NCBI RefSeq assembly: GCF_014595975.1
Contig: NZ_JABWGQ010000037.1
Location: 1-37,231 of the forward strand
DNA length: 37,231 bases
Source of the DNA: Sphingopyxis sp. LK2115
GTDB lineage: Bacteria; Pseudomonadota; Alphaproteobacteria; Sphingomonadales; Sphingomonadaceae
Reading direction: 5' to 3'
Shown: positions 9,131-16,387 of the stretch, in pieces
How the letters are laid out: every line of letters starts with the position of its first letter
Numbering within the stretch: position 1 is the stretch's first letter
Position numbers and translations under genes: made by a program
The notes under the pieces: generated by a model
Told to the model about the DNA's origin: nothing
Seen by the model: only the letters and a program-made list of their open reading frames with translations
Databases searched by the model: none

Positions 9131-10450
9131 TCAATCCTTCGCGTTGCGCCGCGCGTCCCACCACGCCATGCGTTCGGCGATCCGCCTTTCAAAGCCGCGA
9201 TCGACGGGGCGGTAATAGTCGCCCGGCGCCATGCCGTCGGGCCAATAATTGTCGCCCGAAAATCCGTCGGGGGCGTCATGGTCATAGCGGTAACCCGCGC
9301 CATAGCCCAAATCCTTCATCAGCTTGGTCGGGGCGTTGAGGATATTCGTCGGCGGCGCGAGGCTGCCGGTGTCGCGCGCCGCGGCCCACGCCGCCTTTTG
9401 CGCCGCATAGGCGGCGTTCGATTTGGGTGCGGTCGCGAGATAGAGACACGCCTGCACGATCGCCAGCTCGCCTTCGGGCGAACCGAGGAATTGATAGGCA
9501 TCCTTGGCGGCCAGGCACTGCACCAGCGCCTGCGGATCGGCGAGGCCGATGTCCTCGCTGGCAAAGCGCGTAAGACGGCGGAGCACATACAGCGGTTCCT
9601 CCCCCGCGACGAGCATCCGCGCGAGCCAGTAAAGCGCCGCCTGCGGGTCCGATCCGCGCAGCGCCTTGTGCAGCGCCGAGATCAGATTGTAGTGGCCGTC
9701 GCGATCCTTGTCATAGACGGGCATCCGGCGATGGAGGAATTGCGCCAGCGCGGCGGGATCGAGCGGGGTGTCGATCACAACCGAAAACAGCGTTTCGACC
9801 TGATTGAGCAGAAAGCGGCCGTCGCCGTCGGCGCTGGCGATCAGCGCGGCGCGCGCCTCCGCCGTGACCGGCAGGCTGCGGCCGGCCTCCCCCTCGGCGC
9901 GCTCGATCAGCGTTTCGAGCGCGGCATCGCCGAGCCGGTTCAGCACCAGCACCTGCGCGCGGCTGAGCAGCGCGGCGTTCAGGGCGAAACTGGGGTTTTC
10001 GGTCGTCGCGCCGACGAGCACGACGGCGCCGCGCTCGACATAGGGCAGAAAGCCGTCCTGCTGCGCGCGATTGAAGCGATGGATTTCGTCGACGAAGAGC
10101 AGGGTCCGCTTGCCCGCCGCGGCCATTTTTTCGGCATCGGCAAAGGCCTGGCGCAGATCGGCCACGCCCGAAAACACCGCCGACAGCGGCGCGAAGCGCA
10201 TCCCCACCGCCTCGGCAAGCAGGCGCGCGATCGTCGTCTTGCCGGTGCCCGGCGGGCCCCAGAGGATGATCGACGACAATTGACCCGCGGCGACCATGCG
10301 CCCGATCGCGCCGTCGGGGCCGGTCAGATGCTCCTGCCCGACGACGTCGGACAGGGTGCGCGGGCGCAGCCGTTCGGCGAGCGGCGCGGCGCCAATCATG
10401 GCGTCCGGGCGCTCCACCGGGCTTTCGTCGCCGAACAGGTCGCCCGCCAT
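9131..10450 (-). CDS. rarA: RarA (MgsA): replication-associated recombination AAA+ ATPase
   Basis: This 439-aa AAA+ ATPase acts at stalled replication forks and is related to clamp-loader subunits. Walker A is GPPGTGKT (65-72) and Walker B is LLFVDEIH (to about 124). The sensor region TTENPSFALN and the C-terminal tetramerisation part with YLARMLVAGEEPLYVLRRL fit the WRNIP1/RarA family at full length. The gene starts seven bases after the glycosyltransferase stop and is probably co-transcribed with it. Confidence 0.94.
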   Translation of the reverse strand: MAGDLFGDESPVERPDAMIGAAPLAERLRPRTLSDVVGQEHLTGPDGAIGRMVAAGQLSSIILWGPPGTGKTTIARLLAEAVGMRFAPLSAVFSGVADLRQAFADAEKMAAAGKRTLLFVDEIHRFNRAQQDGFLPYVERGAVVLVGATTENPSFALNAALLSRAQVLVLNRLGDAALETLIERAEGEAGRSLPVTAEARAALIASADGDGRFLLNQVETLFSVVIDTPLDPAALAQFLHRRMPVYDKDRDGHYNLISALHKALRGSDPQAALYWLARMLVAGEEPLYVLRRLTRFASEDIGLADPQALVQCLAAKDAYQFLGSPEGELAIVQACLYLATAPKSNAAYAAQKAAWAAARDTGSLAPPTNILNAPTKLMKDLGYGAGYRYDHDAPDGFSGDNYWPDGMAPGDYYRPVDRGFERRIAERMAWWDARRNAKD

Positions 10451-10457
10451 CGGGCGT

Positions 10458-11615
10458 TCAGCCCCCGTGCCGCTGTTTCTGGCGGATCAGGCGCAAATAG
10501 GTGTCGGCGACCGCCTGGTTGATCGCGTCCCACTGGTATGCGCCGCTTTCGCGCACCGCCGCCGCGCCATGGTCGGCGCGCAGCGCCGTATCGCTGCAAT
10601 AGCGCTGAAGATGGTCGGCAAAGCCCGATATCGACCCCGGCGCGACGAGATAACCCGTCTGGCCGTGCTTGACGATGCTTGCGCTTCCCGTCGCGCGCGC
10701 CGCCACCACGGGCAGTCCGCACGCCATCGCCTCGAGCGTGACATTGCCAAAGGTTTCGGTGATCGACGGGTTGAAAAAAATGTCGCACGAGGCAAGCGCG
10801 CGGGCGAGGTCGGCGCCGCCCTGAAATCCCACAAAATGCGCGTTCGGCAACCGCGATTCGAACCAGTCGCCCGCCGGTCCCTCGCCGATCACGACAACCT
10901 GGTGCGGCACGCCGCGCCGCCGGAGCGCGTCGATCGCGTCGGCAAAGACGTCAAGCCCCTTTTCCATCACCAACCGGCCGAGGAAGGCGATGGCGGGCGT
11001 GTCGTCGGCGATGCCGAGCGACCGGCGCCAGTCGGGGTCACGGCGACCGGGGTGGAAAATCCCCTGCTCGACGCCGCGCGTCCAGATGCCGATGTCATAG
11101 TTCATCCGCTGGTCGCGGAGCACCTGCGCAAAGCTTTCGGACGGCGCGATCAGCGCGTCGCAGCGACGGTAGAGGCGGCGCAGCCAGGCAACGACAAGCG
11201 GTTTGAGGAACGACAGGTTGTAATAGCGGAAATAGGTTTCAAAGCGCGTGTGGACCGAACAGGCCACCGGGATCCGGCGCCGCCGCGCCCACGCCGCCGC
11301 CTGCCGCGCCACGCGGTCGGGGCTGGAGATATGGACGATATTGGGCGCAAAGGATGCAAGGTCTTCGCGCACTCTGGACGAAAAGCTCAAAGGGATGCGA
11401 TATTCGCTGCGCCCGGGGATTGCCATCGACGGCACGCTGACGAGGTCGCCCGTCGGTTCAAAATCGGGGTTGGCGACGGTCGGCGAATAGACGCGCACCG
11501 CCGCGCCGTGCGCCAGAAGATAACCGACGAGTCGATTGAGCGCCTTGTTCGCGCCGTCGGTCGTCATATTGTAATTGCCGCTGAACAGGGCGATGCGAAG
11601 GTCCGAAACGTCCAT
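10458..11615 (-). CDS. GT4-family (GT-B fold) glycosyltransferase
   Basis: This 385-aa protein has the two-domain GT-B layout. The N-terminal acceptor domain begins ALFSGNYNMTTDG. The C-terminal donor domain contains GRLVMEKGLDVF and the E-x7-E motif in TETFGNVTLEAMACGLP. Such retaining enzymes transfer a sugar from a nucleotide donor to a lipid or polysaccharide. In sphingomonads they could act on glycosphingolipids, but nothing here proves that. The start at 11615 fits the usual family N-terminus, although GGAGGG is rather far upstream; 11651 is an alternative. It lies between corC and rarA, all leftward. Confidence 0.85.
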   Translation of the reverse strand: MDVSDLRIALFSGNYNMTTDGANKALNRLVGYLLAHGAAVRVYSPTVANPDFEPTGDLVSVPSMAIPGRSEYRIPLSFSSRVREDLASFAPNIVHISSPDRVARQAAAWARRRRIPVACSVHTRFETYFRYYNLSFLKPLVVAWLRRLYRRCDALIAPSESFAQVLRDQRMNYDIGIWTRGVEQGIFHPGRRDPDWRRSLGIADDTPAIAFLGRLVMEKGLDVFADAIDALRRRGVPHQVVVIGEGPAGDWFESRLPNAHFVGFQGGADLARALASCDIFFNPSITETFGNVTLEAMACGLPVVAARATGSASIVKHGQTGYLVAPGSISGFADHLQRYCSDTALRADHGAAAVRESGAYQWDAINQAVADTYLRLIRQKQRHGG

Positions 11616-11656
11616 CCCGTCGCGCCTAATCCCTCCGCCCTGCAAAGGCAATTGCG

Positions 11657-12601
11657 TCAGAAACCCTCGCGGCGCTCCGATGGCGCCTCCAGGTCGACCT
11701 CGATGGGCGGGTGGAGCCGCAGGTGGTGAACGCGGCGTTCGTCGGCGTCGGTCACCTCGATCCGCCAGCCGCTGGGGTGGACAAGCACTTCGCCAACCTC
11801 GGGCACATGGCCCGCGAGCACCGCGGCGAGCCCGCCGAGCGTGTCGACATCTTCCTCGACCTCACCCAGCCGCGGGTCGACCGTTTCGCCCAGGTCGTCG
11901 AGTTCGGCGCGCGCATCGACTTCCCAGCAGCCGCCCTCGCCCGCGACGATCAGCGGTTCGGGCTCTTCGTCATGCTCGTCCTCGATCTCGCCGACGATCT
12001 CCTCGACCAGATCCTCGATCGTCAGCAGCCCTTCGGTTCCCGAATATTCGTCGATCACGATCGCCAGATGGGTGCGCTTGGCGCGCATTTCGGCGAGCAG
12101 GTCAAGCACGCCCATCGATTGCGGGACATAGAGCGGCTGGCGGAGCAGGTCGAGCAGCGGCGGCGGCGGCCGTTTTTCGGCGAGCACGGCAAAGACGTCC
12201 TTGACGTGGATCATGCCGATCACTTCGTCGAGGCTTTCGCGATAGACCGGCAGACGGCTGTGGCCCGCGTCGGCAAAGATGGCGAGGATGTCCTCGAACG
12301 TCGCAGTTTCGGGAATCGCGATGATCTCGCCGCGCGGCACCGCGACGTCGTCGACCGTCTGTTCGCCGAAATGGAGCAGGTTGCGCAGCATCTTGCGCTC
12401 GATGGGGGACAGGTCACCGACGATATTACTGCCGCGGCGATCCTCGCCCTCTTCCTCGGCCTCGTCGATGACCTCTTCGATCTGTTCGCGCAGCGACGGT
12501 TCCTTGTCGCCGCCAAAAAGCAGGTTTTTCAGTCCAGACAGCAGCCCGGACCTGCTACTGTCCTCTTCCGATCGGCTCGAAGACCCCTGTTCGTCGGGCA
12601 T
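11657..12601 (-). CDS. corC: CorC/HlyC-type CBS-domain protein
   Basis: This 314-aa cytosolic protein consists of an acidic N-terminal part, two CBS domains (about residues 80-200, with HSRLPVYRESLDEVIGMIHV and EYSGTEGLLTIEDLVEEIVGE) and a C-terminal CorC/HlyC transporter-associated domain (from about PLIVAGEGG). It lacks the DUF21 membrane domain, so it matches the soluble CorC form next to ybeY. CorC is linked to Mg/Co efflux and metal or nucleotide sensing. The start at 12601 leaves a 19-bp gap after ybeY. The gene is part of the conserved ybeY-corC pair. Confidence 0.9.
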   Translation of the reverse strand: MPDEQGSSSRSEEDSSRSGLLSGLKNLLFGGDKEPSLREQIEEVIDEAEEEGEDRRGSNIVGDLSPIERKMLRNLLHFGEQTVDDVAVPRGEIIAIPETATFEDILAIFADAGHSRLPVYRESLDEVIGMIHVKDVFAVLAEKRPPPPLLDLLRQPLYVPQSMGVLDLLAEMRAKRTHLAIVIDEYSGTEGLLTIEDLVEEIVGEIEDEHDEEPEPLIVAGEGGCWEVDARAELDDLGETVDPRLGEVEEDVDTLGGLAAVLAGHVPEVGEVLVHPSGWRIEVTDADERRVHHLRLHPPIEVDLEAPSERREGF

Positions 12602-12620
12602 GATGGCAGCGTATCCCCAG

Positions 12621-13127
12621 TTAATCCTGATCCGCATATGGATTGGCGATACCCAGCGATGCAAGGGCTTTCACTTCCAAAGCCTCCATCGCGGCCGCCG
12701 CCGCATCGTCCATATGATCGTAACCGACCAGATGCAGCGCACCATGAACGATCAGATGCGTCGCATGATCGGCAAGCGAAACATTCTTCTCCGCCGCCTC
12801 GCGTGCGCAGGTTTCGCGCGCAAGCACGATGTCGCCGAGCAGGATTTCGCCATCATCGCTGTTGGCGAGACTTTCGAGCAAATCGGCCTGCACCTGCGGA
12901 AAAGAGAGGACATTGGTCGGCTTGTCCTTGCCCCGGAAATCGTGGTTAAGCGCGCGAACTTCGGCATCGTCGGTCAGGCGCACCGCGACCTCGACCAGCG
13001 GCGCCGCATCGACGAGCGCGGCAAAGGGGGTGATCGCAAGCGCGGCGGCAACTGCCTCGGCTGCACGCACCTCCCAGTCGAGCGCGTCGGGCCAGGGCAT
13101 CGCGGCGTGGGTTTCGACGCTCAGCAC
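12621..13127 (-). CDS. ybeY: YbeY endoribonuclease / 16S rRNA maturation factor
   Basis: This 168-aa metallo-endoribonuclease acts in 16S rRNA 3'-end processing and ribosome quality control. The zinc motif H-x3-H-x5-H is clear in LIVHGALHLVGYDH near the C-terminus. NHDFRGKDKPTNVLSFPQ is the other family signature. The best start is the GTG at 13125-13127, because an in-frame stop lies closely upstream and no ATG fits better; an ATG at 13100 is possible. Genes of this type usually follow phoH directly. Here phoH is almost 6 kb upstream. Confidence 0.92.
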   Translation of the reverse strand: MLSVETHAAMPWPDALDWEVRAAEAVAAALAITPFAALVDAAPLVEVAVRLTDDAEVRALNHDFRGKDKPTNVLSFPQVQADLLESLANSDDGEILLGDIVLARETCAREAAEKNVSLADHATHLIVHGALHLVGYDHMDDAAAAAMEALEVKALASLGIANPYADQD

Positions 13128-13388
13128 GAAAAAGGCCGCGCGAAAAAGATGGCGGAAAACTGCGTAACTTCATTTGCGAATCGCATTTTCGGCGGCAGCT
13201 TTGCGCCTGCTGGATCGTCGTTCGACATCATGCCCATCCGCTACCGCGCCGCGGCGCCGTAGGACAGTCTTTTTTGGTGGCCCGCCGGTGACGGTTCTGG
13301 CGCGGGGGAGCGGTCGCGGCGCAATTGCGCCCCTCTCCTTCAAGCGAGGGATTTCATGTGCACAATCGGCCGGAAACCACCCAACCCA

Positions 13389-14255
13389 TCAATGCACGTG
13401 CCGCAGCTTGTCGGGGTTGCGCATCACATAGATGCCCGTGATCCTGTCATCCTCGATCTGGAGCGCTGTCGTCTGAAGCTCGCCGTCGGCTTCGCGCGTG
13501 ACGAAACCCGGCAGGCCGTTGATGACGCCCATGGAAACCAGCGTCGATCCATATTTACGCAGCAATACCGCGATGCTGCGATGCAATTTCATCACCATCG
13601 CCTTGCCAAGGATCGGGACCGCGGCCGCCGGGCGCTTGCCGCCGCCATCCGCCCACATGCCGACGTCGGCCGCGAGCATGGCGCCAAGCGCGGCCATGTC
13701 GCCGCTGCGCGACGCCTCGAAAAAGGCGTGCGCGATTGCCAGCCCGCGTTCCTTCTCCAGCTTGTAGCGCGGCCGCGCATCGCGAACGTGCGCGCGGGCA
13801 CGGGCGGCGAGCTGGCGCGTTGCCGCCGGATCGCGTTCGATCGTCCTGGCGACCTCGTCAAAGCCGACGCCGAAGACGTCGTGGAGCAGGAAAGCCGCGC
13901 GTTCCAGAGGGGAGAGCCTTTCCAGCGCGAGCATCAGCGGCAGGGTCACGTCGTCGTCGGCATCCTGCTCGACGAGCGGATCGGGGAGCCAGGGGCCGAT
14001 ATAGGTCTCGCGCCGCGCCCGCGCCGATTTGAGCTGGTCGAGACAAAGCCGCGTCACCGTGCGGCGCAGAAATGCCGCGGGTTCGCGCACTGCATTGCGA
14101 TCGGCGCCGATCCAGCGGATGAAGGCGTCCTGCACGACATCCTCGGCGTCGGCGACCGAACCCAGCATCCGATAGGCCACGCGCGTCAGCATCGGGCGCA
14201 GCGGGTCGAAATGCACCGCTGCGTCCGCGGCATCGTCGGGGCGCGTCGCCGTCAT
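13389..14255 (-). CDS. ECF41-group sigma factor with C-terminal SnoaL-like domain
   Basis: This 288-aa extracytoplasmic-function sigma factor has sigma2 (about 20-80) and sigma4 (about 110-165) regions. It carries a C-terminal SnoaL-like extension of about 120 residues. It shows all three hallmarks of group ECF41: WLPDP at 89-93 between sigma2 and sigma4, DGGGK at 203-207, and NPDKL at 280-284. In this group the fused C-terminal domain controls activity in place of an anti-sigma factor. The start ATG overlaps the stop of the upstream decarboxylase-family gene by one base (TGATG), which implies coupled translation. The inducing signal is unknown, as for the group generally. Confidence 0.93.
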   Translation of the reverse strand: MTATRPDDAADAAVHFDPLRPMLTRVAYRMLGSVADAEDVVQDAFIRWIGADRNAVREPAAFLRRTVTRLCLDQLKSARARRETYIGPWLPDPLVEQDADDDVTLPLMLALERLSPLERAAFLLHDVFGVGFDEVARTIERDPAATRQLAARARAHVRDARPRYKLEKERGLAIAHAFFEASRSGDMAALGAMLAADVGMWADGGGKRPAAAVPILGKAMVMKLHRSIAVLLRKYGSTLVSMGVINGLPGFVTREADGELQTTALQIEDDRITGIYVMRNPDKLRHVH

Positions 14256-14710
14256 CAGGCCGCCCTGGCCGCGCCGCCTTCGTACCAGAGGTCAAAACCG
14301 ACCGCGATCCGATTCCAGCCGTTGATGATGTTGATCATCAGGGTCAGCTTCACCTGTTCCTCCGGGGTGAAATGCGCTTCGAGCGCCTCTTTCGCGACCC
14401 TTTGTGTGTGCCCTTGCGACAGCGTGGTCAAGGCGTCGGTCCAGGCCAGCGCGGCGCGTTCGCGCGGCGTATAGACCGGCGCTTCGTGCCATGCGGCGAG
14501 CAGGTAGATGCGCTGTTCGCTTTCGCCCAGCGCGCGGGCGTCGGCGCTGTGCATGTTGATGCAATTGGCGCAGGCGTTGAGGATCGACGCGCGGATCTTG
14601 ACGAGTTCGATCAGGCTTTTCTCGAGGCTCTTTTCGATCGCAAGGCTGGCGCCCATCCACTGTTTCATCAACTGCGGGGCGGCGGCGAAGGGGTCGGCTG
14701 CGCGGGTCAT
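14255..14710 (-). CDS. Carboxymuconolactone decarboxylase (AhpD-like) family protein, ECF41 partner
   Basis: This 151-aa all-helical protein has the redox motif CANC (Cys47 and Cys50) followed by His54, which is the AhpD-type proton-relay and disulfide centre. The residues around ERAALAWTDALT are typical of the family. Carboxymuconolactone-decarboxylase-like proteins are one of the standard partners of ECF41 sigma factors and are often their only clear target. Here the gene leads the operon, and the sigma factor follows with coupled translation. GGAG lies 7 bases before the ATG. A peroxide- or thiol-linked reaction is likely but the substrate is unknown. Confidence 0.92.
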   Translation of the reverse strand: MTRAADPFAAAPQLMKQWMGASLAIEKSLEKSLIELVKIRASILNACANCINMHSADARALGESEQRIYLLAAWHEAPVYTPRERAALAWTDALTTLSQGHTQRVAKEALEAHFTPEEQVKLTLMINIINGWNRIAVGFDLWYEGGAARAA

Positions 14711-14743
14711 GTCATATCTCCGTCAAGGGGTTGGTACAGGCTT

Positions 14744-14770
14744 GACGAGACAGCAGCGGCGCGTGTGACA
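14744..14770 (-). promoter_or_regulatory. ECF41-type promoter
   Basis: On the minus strand TGTCACA (14764-14770) is followed after exactly 16 bases by CGTC (14744-14747), 33 bases before the ATG of the decarboxylase-family gene. This is the consensus I know for ECF41 autoregulated promoters. It implies that the sigma factor drives its own operon. Confidence 0.85.
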
Positions 14771-14795
14771 TGAAGCAAAAAAATAATCGCATTGA

Positions 14796-14819
14796 TCGTC
14801 ATTGCGAGCGCAGCGAAGC
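14796..14819. repeat. Short dispersed intergenic repeat (REP-like)
   Basis: The phrase GTCATTGCGAGCGCAGCGAA is of a kind seen as a scattered intergenic repeat in sphingomonad and other proteobacterial genomes. This is from memory. Only one copy is present in the window, so its repeat nature cannot be shown here. Confidence 0.45.
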
Positions 14820-14887
14820 TATGACGGCTTGATAATCCGCCGCTGGATCGTAGCGTCCGATCCTTATCGGCACGAAAGGGGGCAATC

Positions 14888-15265
14888 ATGAAGTTTCTCG
14901 ACGCTTATGGCGAACAGGCCTATGCGCTGCTGCGGATCGTGTCCGGCCTCTTGTTCCTCGCGCACGGCGTGCAGAAGTTCTTCCATTTCCCGGTCGCCTT
15001 TCCCTATCCGCTCAATCCCATGCTCTATGCGGCGGGAACGATCGAGATTGTCGCCGGCGCGCTGATCGTCATCGGCCTGTTCACCCGCCCCGCGGCCTTT
15101 ATCGCGAGCGGCATGTCCGCCGTCGGCTATTGGGTCGCGCACGGGAGCCAGGGGCTTTATCCGATCGCCAACGGCGGCGAGACGATCGCGCTTTACTGCT
15201 TCATCTTCCTGTTCATCGCGACGCGCGGCGCGGGGGTGTGGAGCGTCGAGGGAACGAATAAGTAA
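14888..15265 (+). CDS. DoxX-family membrane protein
   Basis: This 125-aa protein has four predicted membrane helices. The typical DoxX pattern is LLRIVSGLLFLAHGVQKFF, then AAGTIEIVAGALIVIGLFTRPAA, and ATRGAGVWSVE at the end. Bacterial DoxX-like proteins are linked to redox and thiol stress, but the chemistry is mostly unknown. The ATG is preceded by AGGGGG. It is divergent from the ECF41 operon with 177 bp between them. No ECF41-type promoter was seen facing DoxX, so membership in that regulon is not supported. Confidence 0.88.
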   Translation: MKFLDAYGEQAYALLRIVSGLLFLAHGVQKFFHFPVAFPYPLNPMLYAAGTIEIVAGALIVIGLFTRPAAFIASGMSAVGYWVAHGSQGLYPIANGGETIALYCFIFLFIATRGAGVWSVEGTNK

Positions 15266-15336
15266 GGGCCGGTGCGGGGTCGATGTGGGGTTTTCGGCCG
15301 GTTGCCGCCATCAAGCCCCCATCGCGCTCCACCGCC

Positions 15337-15371
15337 AAAAAATTGGGGGCAGCCGCTTCCGGCCACCCCCA
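15337..15371 (-). terminator. Rho-independent terminator after the DUF6607 gene
   Basis: On the minus strand TGGGGG and CCCCCA form the outer stem and GCCG/CGGC the inner stem. A four-base loop closes the inner stem, and a run of six T follows. It lies about 30 bases after the DUF6607 stop and should end the receptor-DUF6607 transcript. The hairpin may also stop DoxX transcription coming from the other side. Confidence 0.75.
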
Positions 15372-15398
15372 GGTGCGGGCTTCACATGGTGAAGGGCG

Positions 15399-16367
15399 TC
15401 AAATCTTGCGCGTGTTCGCCTCGATCAGCTTCGTCGCTTCGGCAACGGCCCTGGCGGTCGTCAGCTTGCCGGCCTGAATCTCGTCGGCGATTTCGAGCAG
15501 GCGGCCGCTGATGACGGTGCCGGTATCGGCCTTTTCGTCGATCGCGATGCCGCCCTTCGTGGCGGCAACCCGGTCCCACGCCGCGCGCACCGCAGCCCAA
15601 TAATCCCTGGTCGCCGCCCAATAATCGTCGGCGGCCTTCACATCATATTGGTCGTATCTGGTGTAGGTGTTCAGCACATATTCCTGGACGATCGGCACCA
15701 GCTTGCCGTCCTTGGTGCCCATCTTCGTATTGTCCTGCCAGTGGATCCAGCCGTCGGGGGTCGGCTGGTGGCGGTTGATCGCATAATAGCGGTCGTAAAC
15801 GGGATTGCGGACGGCATCGCGGCGCGCGAGCGGGCGCCACGTCCAGTTGGAGCGCCAGCGGCGGATGCCCGCCTGCGTTTCAAACTCGCCCCAGCCGCCG
15901 TAGCGCGGGCTGTCGTCGACCTGATAAACGGTCTGCGACCAGCGGCCGGTGCGCATCCGTTCGGGGACATCTTCCCACACCCATTTGTTGCGGTCCGAAT
16001 AGACGAGCACGCGCTGTGGTTCATATTCCCAGTCCTGCCGCCAATGCTTGATGATGTGCGTCTTGCCCTCATGCTCGATCACCAGCAGGTGCTGGAGCAC
16101 GATCTTGCGCCCCGTGTCCTCGATGACGCGGACGACCTCGTGCCCGCCCGACGTCTTGGCGGCGAGCGGGGTGTAACCCGTGTCCCAGCGCGTCGATTCC
16201 TGCATGTCGAACCGCACCTTGTAATTGCCCGCCATCGCGAGGATGTCGGCGCGGTCCTGTTGGAAACTGGCCGCTGCCTTCTCGGCGGCAATCGGCGGGT
16301 GCGCCGAAAGTGTGGCGGGAATCGCGGCGGACAGCAGCAACCCCGTGATGATCGTGATCTTTTTCAT
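15399..16367 (-). CDS. DUF6607-family secreted protein
   Basis: This 322-aa protein has a clear signal peptide (cleavage near SAH, about residue 22), so it is periplasmic or outer-membrane facing. The mature part is rich in Trp, Tyr and Arg, with segments such as IIKHWRQDWEYEPQRVLVYS and WRSNWTWRPLARRDA. It ends in a helical tail. I take it to be DUF6607, whose function is unknown. AAGGA precedes the start. It lies 20 bp after the TonB receptor and is probably translated from the same iron-controlled mRNA. A role in handling the receptor's ligand, possibly heme, is inference from this context. Confidence 0.75.
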   Translation of the reverse strand: MKKITIITGLLLSAAIPATLSAHPPIAAEKAAASFQQDRADILAMAGNYKVRFDMQESTRWDTGYTPLAAKTSGGHEVVRVIEDTGRKIVLQHLLVIEHEGKTHIIKHWRQDWEYEPQRVLVYSDRNKWVWEDVPERMRTGRWSQTVYQVDDSPRYGGWGEFETQAGIRRWRSNWTWRPLARRDAVRNPVYDRYYAINRHQPTPDGWIHWQDNTKMGTKDGKLVPIVQEYVLNTYTRYDQYDVKAADDYWAATRDYWAAVRAAWDRVAATKGGIAIDEKADTGTVISGRLLEIADEIQAGKLTTARAVAEATKLIEANTRKI

Positions 16368-16387
16368 CGTGCAGTCCTTCGTCTGGT

